Positions 49,358 through 58,249 of a stretch of 64,000 bases of DNA are shown here, one piece after another. How positions within the stretch are numbered: position 1 is the first letter of the stretch; each line of letters starts with the position of its first letter. The stretch is from NCBI RefSeq assembly GCF_000421405.1, contig NZ_ATWY01000008.1, positions 94,121 through 158,120 of the forward strand, read 5' to 3'. The notes beneath the pieces were generated by a model. The model saw only the letters and a list, made by a program, of their open reading frames with translations, was not told where the DNA came from and ran no database searches. This stretch comes from Butyrivibrio sp. NC2007. GTDB taxonomy: Bacteria; Bacillota; Clostridia; Lachnospirales; Lachnospiraceae. The translations under genes were made by a program, and so were the position numbers.

Positions 49358-51508
49358 TTATTTAGCAAGGATCATCATGATCTCGTTGCTTCTCTGTACA
49401 AACTTGGTCATTGCTTCGCCCTCAAGAGGTGCATTCTGGATGCGTGCAAGATCATAGAGCTGCTCGCAGATGGTCTTGGTGTTCTCGCCGTCTTCATGCT
49501 CCATCACATACTGAACAAGAGGATGATTAGCATTTAAGATAAGGGTCTGTCCCTCTGCTCCGAAGTCGCCCATTCCCATACCGTTCATGGCATACATCTT
49601 CATCATCTCTGCCATACGACGGGATTCCTCTGATACAGTAAGCATTGATGAAACCTTCTTATCTTTAAGCTTCTCAAGCTTAACAGTGAGCTTGTCGTTC
49701 TTAAGAGCTTTCTTGATCTTCTCTGAGAGCTCTTTCTCCTTCTCTTCAAGCTCAGCTGCTGCCTTCTTGGAAGTTCTGGACTTAAAGGTATCTGTAAGGT
49801 CAGCATCGATCCTCTTGAAGCGGATGCCCTCGTTCTTGCGCTCAAGCTGCTCCATGAAAGGAACATCGATGTTGTGCTTCATAACAAAAGCTTCCATCTT
49901 CTGAGCCTTGAACATGTTGATGTACTGGCTCTGCTGCTGCTCATCTGTTACGTAGTAGATGGTGCGAGGCTCCTTGATCTCTTTTACTGATTCAACCTTC
50001 TTGCCATCGTCTACAACCTCAGCTTCAATCTTTTCTCCGTTTTCGCCTCTAGCCGTCTGATTCAGCGAATCGTCTGCGCCATTCTGGCTTGACTCTTCGG
50101 AATCATTGGCATGGGCGCCATCAGCGACTCCCTCTGGATCGTCGGATGTCGCTCCATCCTCAGCCTCTTTGTTGATCTGAAGAGCCTCAGGAGTTGTAAG
50201 GTACTTGCCATCCAGGTTCTTAAAGAGGATGTAGTCTGTCATCTTCTCGCAGAACTTGTCATCGCGAAGGCAACCATACTTGATGAATGGGCTGATGTCA
50301 TCCCAGTACTTGTCATAGTTCTCTTTATCAGTCTTGCAAAGACCTGCAAGCTTCTCTGCAACCTTCTTTGAAATGTACTCAGAGATCTTCTTGACAAAAC
50401 CATCGTTCTGAAGAGCTGATCTTGATACGTTAAGAGGAAGGTCAGGACAATCGATAACACCCTTAAGGAGCATCAGATACTCAGGAATTACTTCCTTGAT
50501 GTTATCTGCGATAAATACCTGGTTGTTGTAGAGCTTGATTGTTCCCTCGATGGATTCAAACTCCATGTTGATCTTAGGGAAGTACAGGATACCCTTTAAG
50601 TTGAAAGGATAATCCATGTTGAGGTGGATCCAGAAAAGTGGCTCCTTGTAGTCTCTGAAGACCTTTCTGTAGAACTCCTTGTACTCCTCGTCTGTGCAGT
50701 CCTTGGGGGTCTTAGCCCAAAGAGGATGGATATCGTTCAAAAGCTCAGGTCTTCTCTTTATCTTGTACTGAAGTTCAGGCTCCTCAGTCTCGCCTTCCTT
50801 CTTCTCGGGATGAACCTCTTCGATCACAGTATCTGAATCAAGCTTCTCTGAAGCCTTGATAGTCTGTGTTCCCTCTTCATTCTCTTTTGACAGATAGATC
50901 TCGTAAGGCATGAATGAGCAGTATTTCTGGATAACTTCTCTTGCCTTGTACTCATTGCAGAACTCAAGGCAATCCTCTGAGAGGTGAAGTGTTACTGTTG
51001 TACCAACTTCTGCCTTGGTGCCGTCATCCATCTCAAAGTCCGAACCGCCATCGCAGGTCCAGTGCACAGGTGTGCCACCCTTGTATGAAAGAGTATCGAT
51101 ATCTACTGAATCAGAAACCATGAAGGTTGAGTAAAAACCGAGTCCGAAATGACCGATGATCTGATCGGCATTGGCCTTGTCCTTGTACTTGTTAAGGAAG
51201 TCTGTAGCACCTGAAAATGCCACCTGGTTGATGTATTCCTCAACCTCCTCAGCAGTCATACCGATACCGTTATCTACGATCTTGATGGTCTTGTCCTTGT
51301 CGTTTAATATAATGTCCACGCGAGGCTTGAAATCATCGGGAAGCTGGTACTCGCCCATCATATCCATCTTCTTGATCTTGGTGATGGCATCGCAGGCGTT
51401 AGAGATCACTTCTCTGTAAAAGATATCGTGGTCTGAATAGAGCCATTTCTTGATGATCGGAAACATATTCTCGCTGTTGATTGATAAATTACCTTTTTTT
51501 GAAGCCAT
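49358..51508 (-). CDS. htpG: HtpG (Hsp90-type chaperone) with extra acidic segment
   Basis: 716 residues from the ATG at 51508 after GGGAG; the ORF start at 51538 lies in the promoter side and is rejected. N-terminal ATP-binding GHKL domain: REVISNACDAI (near 32-42), VDNGIGM (near 78-84), GHFGLGFYS (near 119-127). Middle domain with NVSRSALQND (near 360-369) follows. The protein is about 90 residues longer than the usual ~625, because of a charged stretch near 233-245 and an acidic, low-complexity segment at about 448-512. HtpG folds client proteins in stress. A CIRCE element upstream points to HrcA control. Confidence 0.95.
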   Translation of the reverse strand: MASKKGNLSINSENMFPIIKKWLYSDHDIFYREVISNACDAITKIKKMDMMGEYQLPDDFKPRVDIILNDKDKTIKIVDNGIGMTAEEVEEYINQVAFSGATDFLNKYKDKANADQIIGHFGLGFYSTFMVSDSVDIDTLSYKGGTPVHWTCDGGSDFEMDDGTKAEVGTTVTLHLSEDCLEFCNEYKAREVIQKYCSFMPYEIYLSKENEEGTQTIKASEKLDSDTVIEEVHPEKKEGETEEPELQYKIKRRPELLNDIHPLWAKTPKDCTDEEYKEFYRKVFRDYKEPLFWIHLNMDYPFNLKGILYFPKINMEFESIEGTIKLYNNQVFIADNIKEVIPEYLMLLKGVIDCPDLPLNVSRSALQNDGFVKKISEYISKKVAEKLAGLCKTDKENYDKYWDDISPFIKYGCLRDDKFCEKMTDYILFKNLDGKYLTTPEALQINKEAEDGATSDDPEGVADGAHANDSEESSQNGADDSLNQTARGENGEKIEAEVVDDGKKVESVKEIKEPRTIYYVTDEQQQSQYINMFKAQKMEAFVMKHNIDVPFMEQLERKNEGIRFKRIDADLTDTFKSRTSKKAAAELEEKEKELSEKIKKALKNDKLTVKLEKLKDKKVSSMLTVSEESRRMAEMMKMYAMNGMGMGDFGAEGQTLILNANHPLVQYVMEHEDGENTKTICEQLYDLARIQNAPLEGEAMTKFVQRSNEIMMILAK

Positions 51509-51584
51509 AATTCTCACTCCCTTTTCTATGTATTGCATTCACCCATCAGGGCAAAAAATGTACATCTATCATCGTACAGAAAAT

Positions 51585-51613
51585 AGTTTAAGACCCCCAC
51601 AACCAAAAGTCAA
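51585..51613 (-). promoter_or_regulatory. Promoter of htpG
   Basis: Minus strand -35 TTGACT (51613-51608), 17 bp, -10 TAAACT (51590-51585). The CIRCE element starts 8 bp upstream of the -35. Confidence 0.65.
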
Positions 51614-51620
51614 CAAAAAT

Positions 51621-51647
51621 TTAGCACTCACCAGTGGCGAGTGCTAA
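51621..51647. promoter_or_regulatory. CIRCE element (HrcA operator)
   Basis: Exact consensus TTAGCACTC-N9-GAGTGCTAA, the binding site of the heat-shock repressor HrcA. It lies upstream of the htpG promoter instead of over the transcription start, where it is usually found. Confidence 0.95.
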
Positions 51648-51662
51648 CAAATGTATTTCTTA

Positions 51663-52424
51663 TCATTTAACGTGTTCTGCAACATAGTCGGAATAGCTCA
51701 TTCCGGTATATTTCTTAAAACAGCGACTGAAATAGTTGGGATCGGGAATTCCCACTTCTGCAGCAGCCTGATACATCTTTACATTTCCTTTTGCTATCTC
51801 CATGGCCTTTTTCATTCGAAGGTCCGTAAGATATTCAACAAACTTTTTACCCGTATCTGCCTTAAACTTTCTTGATAAATAGCTTGCCGAGAAGCCGAAG
51901 TGCTGGGCTATAAACGCAAGGTTTAATTCCTTGTCCGTGAAGTTCTCCTCAAGATACCTGGTTATCAGATCCGTGGAGCTCTCTTCGGATGATCCGCCCT
52001 CTTCATCTGCCTTCTGCTCTTCCCAGTAGTCTTTTTCCTTCTTGAGCTTCTCCGCCGCTCTCTCTAAAACCGGTGTGATCTCAGCCCTTACCATGGGCTT
52101 TAACATGTAGTCGAATACCGGAAGGCTTACGCACTTTCTGGCATACTCGAACTTATCGATGGCGGTCATGATGATGATAATGAGCTTAGGGTAACGCGCA
52201 GTAGCAACTTCCGTGAACTCGATTCCATCCATAAAGGGCATGGAGATGTCAACAAAGGCAATATCCGGGCGAAGGTCGTCAATGATATTGATGGCCTCGA
52301 TTCCGCTGGCTGCTTCTCCCACAACCTCCATTCCGAGGCTCTCCCAGTCAATGGCCGCTCGCATCAGCTTTCTTGCGGATTCCTCATCATCTATTATCAT
52401 TACTCTCAGTGCTCTGTTCATCAT
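51663..52424 (-). CDS. Response regulator with AraC-type DNA-binding domain
   Basis: 253 residues. Receiver domain (about 6-125): acidic pair Asp12-Asp13, phosphate-accepting Asp59 (FVDISMPFMDG), conserved Thr and Lys (IMTAIDKFEYARKC and YMLKPM). A Glu-rich linker follows, then two AraC helix-turn-helix motifs (about 155-250: FIAQHFGFSASYLSRKFKA, VGIPDPNYFSRCFKKYTGMS). Such regulators turn on adjacent sugar importers when phosphorylated. The start overlaps the kinase stop by 4 bp (ATGA), and the ABC genes upstream are the likely target. Confidence 0.94.
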   Translation of the reverse strand: MMNRALRVMIIDDEESARKLMRAAIDWESLGMEVVGEAASGIEAINIIDDLRPDIAFVDISMPFMDGIEFTEVATARYPKLIIIIMTAIDKFEYARKCVSLPVFDYMLKPMVRAEITPVLERAAEKLKKEKDYWEEQKADEEGGSSEESSTDLITRYLEENFTDKELNLAFIAQHFGFSASYLSRKFKADTGKKFVEYLTDLRMKKAMEIAKGNVKMYQAAAEVGIPDPNYFSRCFKKYTGMSYSDYVAEHVK

Positions 52425-54163
52425 TTTGCTCCAATGGTTATTTCAATTCTGGTGTACTCACCGGGTTCACTTTCTATTTTAACGCAGTCTTTCTTGCCCG
52501 TGTACATTCTGATCCTCTGAATTGTTCCCCAAAGTCCGAAGCTCTCATCAGCCTCCTTGGGCCTGTCCTTCTCATCCGCAGAGAGGATCTTGTCGATCTT
52601 ATCCTGGTCCATTCCAACACCGGTATCATTGACGATAATGTGAAGCTCCCTCTCGGGATACTCTTCGCCCTCGATCTCATCGATGTAGGCCGAAATACTG
52701 ATAAGACCCTTCTCGCCTTTTAATCTGATGCCGTGGTAGATACTGTTTTCAACCAGTGGCTGAAGGATAAGCTTAGGAATAATAAAGTTCTCTGTCTCCT
52801 CGGGAATATCATATTCATCTTCTATTATATCCCCATATCTGAGTTTTTGCAGGGACAGGTAGTCCTGTACAATCTTAATCTCCCTTGAGAACGGAATATC
52901 TCTGCCACCCTTACTAAGGAAGTTGCGGTAGAAGCTTCCCATGGTCTCCAGCGCGTCATGAACCTTGTCAGCTCCCGCATCCAGCGCCATGTAGCCTATG
53001 GTCTCGATGGAGTTGTAGAGGAAATGCGGTTTTATCTGCTCCTGAAGCACACGCATCTCGGCCCTCTGAAGAGTCTTTTCTTTCTCCATAAGTCTGTCGA
53101 TCAGCTCGTTAACGTGGTCGATCATGTTATTGTAGTCGCCCTCAAGCATGTCAAACTCGCTGCTGCTGACCTCAACGTCGATCTTTTTCAGCTCACCCGA
53201 TGCTCTGTTTTTCTCCATTGCAGAGGAGAGCTTGAACACCGGATCGGTTATGTTCCTGCTGATAAAAGAGCCTGTAAAGAGCGCCAGTACAACAAATATG
53301 GCAAGCATAAATATCAGGACGTTTATCGCGGTAAAAGGCACCACCTCGTTGCCGTAAGTAGAAACCTTAAGCAAAACAATAGGCATATTTCCAACTCTGC
53401 AGCCGGAAGCAAGTCCCTTTTCGCCTTCTATTGTTATATCCTTATGGACAATGTCTTTTGAGATAAAAGAGCTGTCGTAGTAAGGCGCAAGATTTCTGTT
53501 GCCGGCAAGAAATGAGCCGTCGCTTCCCATGATACAGATATCGGTATATCTAAGATCTCCCAGCATCCTGTTAAAGATGGTGGAAGAAATATTCATCATC
53601 ATAAGACCGGTCCTTTGCTGGGAATCCAGGTCATAGATAGCTCTGGCAATGGTTACCATCGGCTTGTTTCCAAGCTTTCTGGCGATGTGGTTTGAGTTTA
53701 GGGATACAACAGCCTTTCCCTTGCCCTCATATATGTCTTTTCTCCACGTATCTGAAGTCATACGCTCGTAGTCATATTCGTAGGTAAATCTGTTGGTGGC
53801 AAACATGATCATATCTTCCCTGAAGACCATGACCGTGTCCACACCTTCAGTGACATTGAGGATATCCATGACGCCGTATCTGGCATCATTTATCATACTG
53901 ATATCCACTATGTCCGAGTCTGCCCTGAGGAACGTTACCACCCTGTCCTCAGTCATTATAAGTCTCGAGAGTTCAGAATACCTTGCTATATCACTGGATA
54001 TATTGCTTGACAGAGTACGCAGGACTTTCTCGGACTCTCTCATTCCGTAATTCTTTTTTTCACTTTCAGTGATGAAATAGATGGACACCAAAAAGACAAC
54101 CGTAACAACCAGGCCGATTCCGAGGATCAGCTGTTTAAGTTTGTTAGATAAGGAAGTATTCAT
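52421..54163 (-). CDS. Sensor histidine kinase, YesM type
   Basis: 580 residues from ATG at 54163 (AGGA 6 bases before); an ATG at 54187 has a poorer site. Two membrane segments (about 13-35 and 280-300) flank an extracellular sensor domain. A HAMP-like stretch and coiled coil lead to HisKA_7-type QIKPHFLYNSIET, with phosphorylated His near 380, then N-box PLVENSIYHG and G-box NDTGVGM. These kinases sense sugars, often through a binding protein, and phosphorylate their AraC partner. It forms an operon with the response regulator and follows the sugar importer genes on the same strand. Confidence 0.94.
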   Translation of the reverse strand: MNTSLSNKLKQLILGIGLVVTVVFLVSIYFITESEKKNYGMRESEKVLRTLSSNISSDIARYSELSRLIMTEDRVVTFLRADSDIVDISMINDARYGVMDILNVTEGVDTVMVFREDMIMFATNRFTYEYDYERMTSDTWRKDIYEGKGKAVVSLNSNHIARKLGNKPMVTIARAIYDLDSQQRTGLMMMNISSTIFNRMLGDLRYTDICIMGSDGSFLAGNRNLAPYYDSSFISKDIVHKDITIEGEKGLASGCRVGNMPIVLLKVSTYGNEVVPFTAINVLIFMLAIFVVLALFTGSFISRNITDPVFKLSSAMEKNRASGELKKIDVEVSSSEFDMLEGDYNNMIDHVNELIDRLMEKEKTLQRAEMRVLQEQIKPHFLYNSIETIGYMALDAGADKVHDALETMGSFYRNFLSKGGRDIPFSREIKIVQDYLSLQKLRYGDIIEDEYDIPEETENFIIPKLILQPLVENSIYHGIRLKGEKGLISISAYIDEIEGEEYPERELHIIVNDTGVGMDQDKIDKILSADEKDRPKEADESFGLWGTIQRIRMYTGKKDCVKIESEPGEYTRIEITIGAK

Positions 54164-54277
54164 TTTTTCCTGATTTTTTTCCTTCATAAAATATAAGATA
54201 CCATGTTTTTAATATTAAAGAAACCTGCCGCCCGGGCCCACGAGCCCCGGTGACAGGTCTGCTAATAATCTTATCCT

Positions 54278-55135
54278 TTATCCCTTTACCGCTCCGGCAA
54301 TGAAACTCTCCTGAATCTTGCCACTTAAGAATAAGTAAAAGATCAGTGTAGGGAATGTAGCTATACAGAGCGCCGCACCAATCGGGCCCCAGTCTGTGGT
54401 ATAGGCTCCGGAAAGAGCTTTGATACCAACAGGAAGTGTTCTGTGCTGTGAGTCTGAAATAAATACATTGGCAAACATGAACTCATTCCAGCACTGAAGG
54501 TATGAGTAGACACCAACCGTTGATACTGCAGGCTTCATAAGAGGAAGAATGATCCTGAAGAACGTTCCCGTAAGAGAACATCCGTCTATCCTTGCAGCTT
54601 CGTCCAAAGCATAGGGTATCTCTACCATGAATCCTGTACAGATAAGGATTGACATTGACAGAGCAAATGCAGAGTAAGGAACAATAAGTGTTGAATACTT
54701 ATTGAGCCAGTGAAGCTTTGAAAGTACTACATAAACAGGAACGATCGAAGCCTGGATCGGAATGGTAAGTCCCAGCATAAAGAATGCGTTGGTGAGCTTA
54801 TTGAGTTTCCAGCTGATTCTTGTTATCGCATAGGTTGCCATCATTGCTGCGAAAAGAGAAATCGCAATGGCAAGTGTTGTTACAAGTAAGCTGTTAAAAA
54901 AGTAAAGAAGCATGTTGCCGGTGCCAAGTGCTCTGGTGTAGTTGGTCCAGAGCCATTCCCTCGGAAGTCCGACAATGTTTGCTCCGAAAATCTCTTCGTT
55001 TGACTTAAGCGAGAAAGTGAACATGAAGTAAATAGGGAAGAGATTTATCAGCGCCCAGACCCCAAGGAAAATGTACATCAGGACTTTGGCGGCCGGATTA
55101 GTTTTTTTGATTATATCTGAATTAGTGTTCCCCAT
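54278..55135 (-). CDS. Sugar ABC transporter permease, MalG type
   Basis: 285 residues, six membrane segments, with the EAA loop DEAARIDGCSLTGTFFRIIL and C-terminus SGKIQESFIAGAVKG. It pairs with the MalF-type protein, whose stop lies 3 bp upstream. Confidence 0.93.
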   Translation of the reverse strand: MGNTNSDIIKKTNPAAKVLMYIFLGVWALINLFPIYFMFTFSLKSNEEIFGANIVGLPREWLWTNYTRALGTGNMLLYFFNSLLVTTLAIAISLFAAMMATYAITRISWKLNKLTNAFFMLGLTIPIQASIVPVYVVLSKLHWLNKYSTLIVPYSAFALSMSILICTGFMVEIPYALDEAARIDGCSLTGTFFRIILPLMKPAVSTVGVYSYLQCWNEFMFANVFISDSQHRTLPVGIKALSGAYTTDWGPIGAALCIATFPTLIFYLFLSGKIQESFIAGAVKG

Positions 55136-55138
55136 TGT

Positions 55139-56026
55139 TTAGTCCCTCTCCCTAAATATTGCTGTTATCGCCAGTGCAAATGCAAAGCAGAGCAAAATAA
55201 GCATTACAGAAATGGTACTTCCCATTCCGTATCTGTTCCTAAGGAACAGCATGTTCTCAAGAAGAGTACTCGGAACTTCAGTGGTCTGGAATGGTCCGCC
55301 CTCTGTCAGGATCCTTACAAGGTCGTAGGTCTTAAGTGAACCGGTAACCGCGAAGATAACGCTTACTCTGATGATAGGCTTGATGATAGGAATAACGATG
55401 TACCTGTCAACCTGCCAAGGTGATGCTCCGTCAAGCATTGCTGCTTCCCTGAGGTCAGTGGATACTCCTTTTACTCCGGCGTACATAAGGAGCATATGGT
55501 ATCCGATATACTGCCAGATAGTAGGAACTATGATCGCTCCAAGAGCAGTTTTTACTTCACCAACCCATACGTGCTTCCAACTTCCAAGATTAACAGCATC
55601 AAGGAATCTGTTTAAAAGACCGTAATCAGGGTTATATATCTTAAGCCAAAGTTGGCCAATTACCACAGTTGAAATCAGTACAGGCATAAAAAATACTGAC
55701 AGAAAGAATCTCTCTTTCTTTGGGCGTCTTCCAAGAAGAAGTGCCAGGAAAAGAGAAAACGGCAGCTGAACAAATACTGAAAAGAAAGCCAGTATAAGTG
55801 AGTTCTTAAGACCTGTCATGAACTTGATAGATCCGTTTGTAAATAATTCGATGTAGTTGTTAAACCCGATAAAAGTTCCTTCCGAGAAACCGTTCCAGTC
55901 ATACATACTTCTGTAAACAGACACAGCGATAGGTGCGATCAGAATGCTCACAAATAGCAGTAATGCAGGGAGAAGAAACAAAAATATGGTAATCCCTTTT
56001 TGTATATCCGCAGTTTTTTTATTCAT
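55139..56026 (-). CDS. Sugar ABC transporter permease, MalF type
   Basis: 295 residues, six membrane segments; MYDWNGFSEGTFIGFNNYIE in the first outer loop and EAAMLDGASPWQVDRYIVIP as the EAA loop. It follows the binding-protein gene after a 77-bp gap with a terminator hairpin. No ATPase lies nearby. Confidence 0.93.
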   Translation of the reverse strand: MNKKTADIQKGITIFLFLLPALLLFVSILIAPIAVSVYRSMYDWNGFSEGTFIGFNNYIELFTNGSIKFMTGLKNSLILAFFSVFVQLPFSLFLALLLGRRPKKERFFLSVFFMPVLISTVVIGQLWLKIYNPDYGLLNRFLDAVNLGSWKHVWVGEVKTALGAIIVPTIWQYIGYHMLLMYAGVKGVSTDLREAAMLDGASPWQVDRYIVIPIIKPIIRVSVIFAVTGSLKTYDLVRILTEGGPFQTTEVPSTLLENMLFLRNRYGMGSTISVMLILLCFAFALAITAIFRERD

Positions 56027-56040
56027 ACAAGCAACCTTCC

Positions 56041-56089
56041 AAAAAAATCGGTCCTTTCTGTATTCCCAAAGAAACGCAGGAAGGACCGA
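56041..56089 (-). terminator. Intra-operon terminator between binding-protein and permease genes
   Basis: Minus strand stem CGGTCCTTCCTG-type (GGTCCTTTCTG and GCAGGAAGGACC pair imperfectly), followed by ATTTTTTT. It likely keeps the binding protein more abundant than the permeases. Confidence 0.8.
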
Positions 56090-56103
56090 TGTAATGTTAA
56101 ATA

Positions 56104-57459
56104 TTACCTAATGTCTTTTGCAAGACCGTCAGTAAATGCTTTTCCGTCAACCTGGCATCCATAAACCTGATCAACATATGAAAGATATGTATTTGCATCG
56201 TCAGCAGACATAGCTGTATCACCAAAGAGTACGAAGCTGTCAGCCTTGCTGCAGATCTCTGATACAGTCTGTGTAAGTCCGTTTACGCTGCTTGTGTCAC
56301 CGTAAGGTGTCCATGCAGGAAGTCCACATCCATCAAGGTAGCCATAGTGGCAGATAAGCTTACCAAGCTCGAAAGCATAGTCAGCAGCTGCTGCAGCGTT
56401 AGGTGAAGAAGCTGCTACTGCAAGTGTATCTGAAGGTCCACCGATGAGCTGTCCAAGTTTAGCCTTGTCAGCGTTGATTACAGGGAACTCACCAACCTTT
56501 ACCTTAGGGAAGAACTCTTCGTTTGCTGCGAAGTCTGCACAGTTCCATGTTCCGTTCATGTAGAATGCATACTTGCCAGCCATGAAGTTGTTCTTAACTT
56601 CGTCGTTTGTAAGGCCGATTCCTGAAGGATCGAAGTAACCATCTGTTACAAGCTTCTGGAATGTATCAACAGCGTCTGTAACGTCCTGATTATCCCATGT
56701 TGCTCTTCCGAGGAAGATGTCATTAAGTGTGTCAGCGCCTGCGCTCTTCTCGATAACAGACTCAAGATACTCAGTTACACACCATGTCTCTTTTCCTGCA
56801 CATCCGAAAGGAATGATTCCGGCTGCTTTAAGCTTGTCGCAGCATGCGATAAACTCATCATATGTTCCGGGGATCTCTGTGTAGCCAACCTGCTCAAGGA
56901 GCTCCATGTTAGCAAAAAGACCAACGATGTTCATTGTTGTAGGAACGCCGTAGTGCTTGCCATCATAAGTTGTGTTGCCAAGCATGTTCTCAGGAAGTTC
57001 GCTCTTCCAGTTCTGATAAGCATCATCGAGGCAGTAAACCTTACCTGCATCAACGAAGTCACCAAGGAATGCACATGACCATGTGAAGAAGATATCAGGC
57101 ATCTCGTTAGCAGATACAGCAGCTTTGATCTTTGTCTTGTAAGACTGGTTCTCAAAAGCTTCCCATGTGAAGTTGATATCAGGATATTTAGCCTGCATAT
57201 CAGCTATAGCTGCTTCATAAGCGTGACGGTTTGAATCACTCTCAGTTGCGATACACCACATTGTAAGAGAAATAGGCTCTGAAGAGTCGGTATTCTCTAC
57301 TGCAGCAGGCTCTGCTGCCGGCTCAGCTGCGGGCTCTGCGGTTGTTGCTGCAGGCTCAGCAGGTGCGGTTTCTGCAGGTGCAGAAGATCCGCCACATGCG
57401 ACGAGAGACATAGCCATAACTCCCGCCAACAAGGTTGAAACAATTCGCTTCATTTTCAT
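56104..57459 (-). CDS. Sugar ABC transporter substrate-binding lipoprotein
   Basis: 451 residues from ATG at 57459 after GGAGAGG; a longer frame to 57540 lacks a ribosome site. Lipoprotein signal ends MSLVAC (Cys near 21), followed by an Ala/Glu/Pro spacer. The mature domain is MalE-type, with MPDIFFTWSCAFLGDFVDAG and GKYAFYMNGTWNCADFAAN. It serves the permeases downstream and, by position, may feed the YesM-type kinase signal. The substrate is unknown; no glycosidase lies in this locus. Confidence 0.92.
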   Translation of the reverse strand: MKMKRIVSTLLAGVMAMSLVACGGSSAPAETAPAEPAATTAEPAAEPAAEPAAVENTDSSEPISLTMWCIATESDSNRHAYEAAIADMQAKYPDINFTWEAFENQSYKTKIKAAVSANEMPDIFFTWSCAFLGDFVDAGKVYCLDDAYQNWKSELPENMLGNTTYDGKHYGVPTTMNIVGLFANMELLEQVGYTEIPGTYDEFIACCDKLKAAGIIPFGCAGKETWCVTEYLESVIEKSAGADTLNDIFLGRATWDNQDVTDAVDTFQKLVTDGYFDPSGIGLTNDEVKNNFMAGKYAFYMNGTWNCADFAANEEFFPKVKVGEFPVINADKAKLGQLIGGPSDTLAVAASSPNAAAAADYAFELGKLICHYGYLDGCGLPAWTPYGDTSSVNGLTQTVSEICSKADSFVLFGDTAMSADDANTYLSYVDQVYGCQVDGKAFTDGLAKDIR

Positions 57460-57490
57460 AACACACCTCTCCTTTGTTGTAAGTATTATT

Positions 57491-58021
57491 TTATTGAACC
57501 CTGACCATTGGCCATGGGTAAGCAACCGTAAGTTTGTCACCGTTTAAGGTGTAATAAAGATACGCATCCTCCATCGGGTCATTATACATAAGCTTGATCC
57601 TGGATTTGTCCTCATCAATGGTATAGTGTCCGTAGAAAATGTTCTCCTCACTAAACTCCCCTTTGTCCGTAAACACATAGGACCAGCCGTTTGACTGGAG
57701 CCAGTTTCCGACAATTCCGTCACCTGTACCGCTCCTTGTGTAGGTGGACTCCTCATACAGAAGCATCTTCTCTCCGTCCATCTCGTAGCGGATACGCTGC
57801 TGCTCTCCGTTCTCATCCGTGAGGGTTATATAGGTATCATCCTTGGTGTAAGTGTACTCATTCCCCTTGTAAGTAGCCTTACCATCTTCTGAGAGAGCAA
57901 TGACAGCTTCCATTGGCTCATGGATATAAGCCCATTTTTCAGTTTTACTTCCACATCCTCCAAGTACGGTAAGAACAAACAGCATTGCAATTGCTAAACT
58001 ATATACTCTTAATTTTTTCAT
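57491..58021 (-). CDS. Small lipoprotein, DUF5640-like
   Basis: 176 residues. Lipoprotein signal with LGGC (Cys near 22). The rest is strand-rich, with GNEYTYTKDDTYITLTDENG and YEMDGEKMLLYEESTYTR, and a repeated GxW block (VGNWLQSNGWSYVFTDKGEF), as seen in DUF5640-type or lipocalin-like lipoproteins. Function unknown. It precedes the binding-protein gene by 31 bp on the same strand, so it may be co-transcribed with the importer. The upstream 228 bp hold a terminator and AT-rich sequence. Confidence 0.8.
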   Translation of the reverse strand: MKKLRVYSLAIAMLFVLTVLGGCGSKTEKWAYIHEPMEAVIALSEDGKATYKGNEYTYTKDDTYITLTDENGEQQRIRYEMDGEKMLLYEESTYTRSGTGDGIVGNWLQSNGWSYVFTDKGEFSEENIFYGHYTIDEDKSRIKLMYNDPMEDAYLYYTLNGDKLTVAYPWPMVRVQ

Positions 58022-58174
58022 ACTCTTATTCCCCGTTTCAGTAAAACTTACTACAACTTAACTATATCCAATCGAGTTGTCTGATAGAATGGATTTCTTT
58101 TACCTCAACAAGCACATTTTTTACTTCTTTAACAGAAAGTTAATTGTTTGTTTGCAAATTTTATGCATTTTAGA

Positions 58175-58208
58175 CAAAAAGAAAAGCACTTGTTTTTACA
58201 CAAGTGCT
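58175..58208 (-). terminator. Terminator of the HD-GYP/FAD/foldase operon
   Basis: Minus strand stem AGCACTTGT/ACAAGTGCT with 6-nt loop, followed by TTTTCTTTTT. Confidence 0.88.
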
Positions 58209-58249
58209 AAACCGTTGTAAATTATGACGGATAAAAGTAAAAAATCTGC

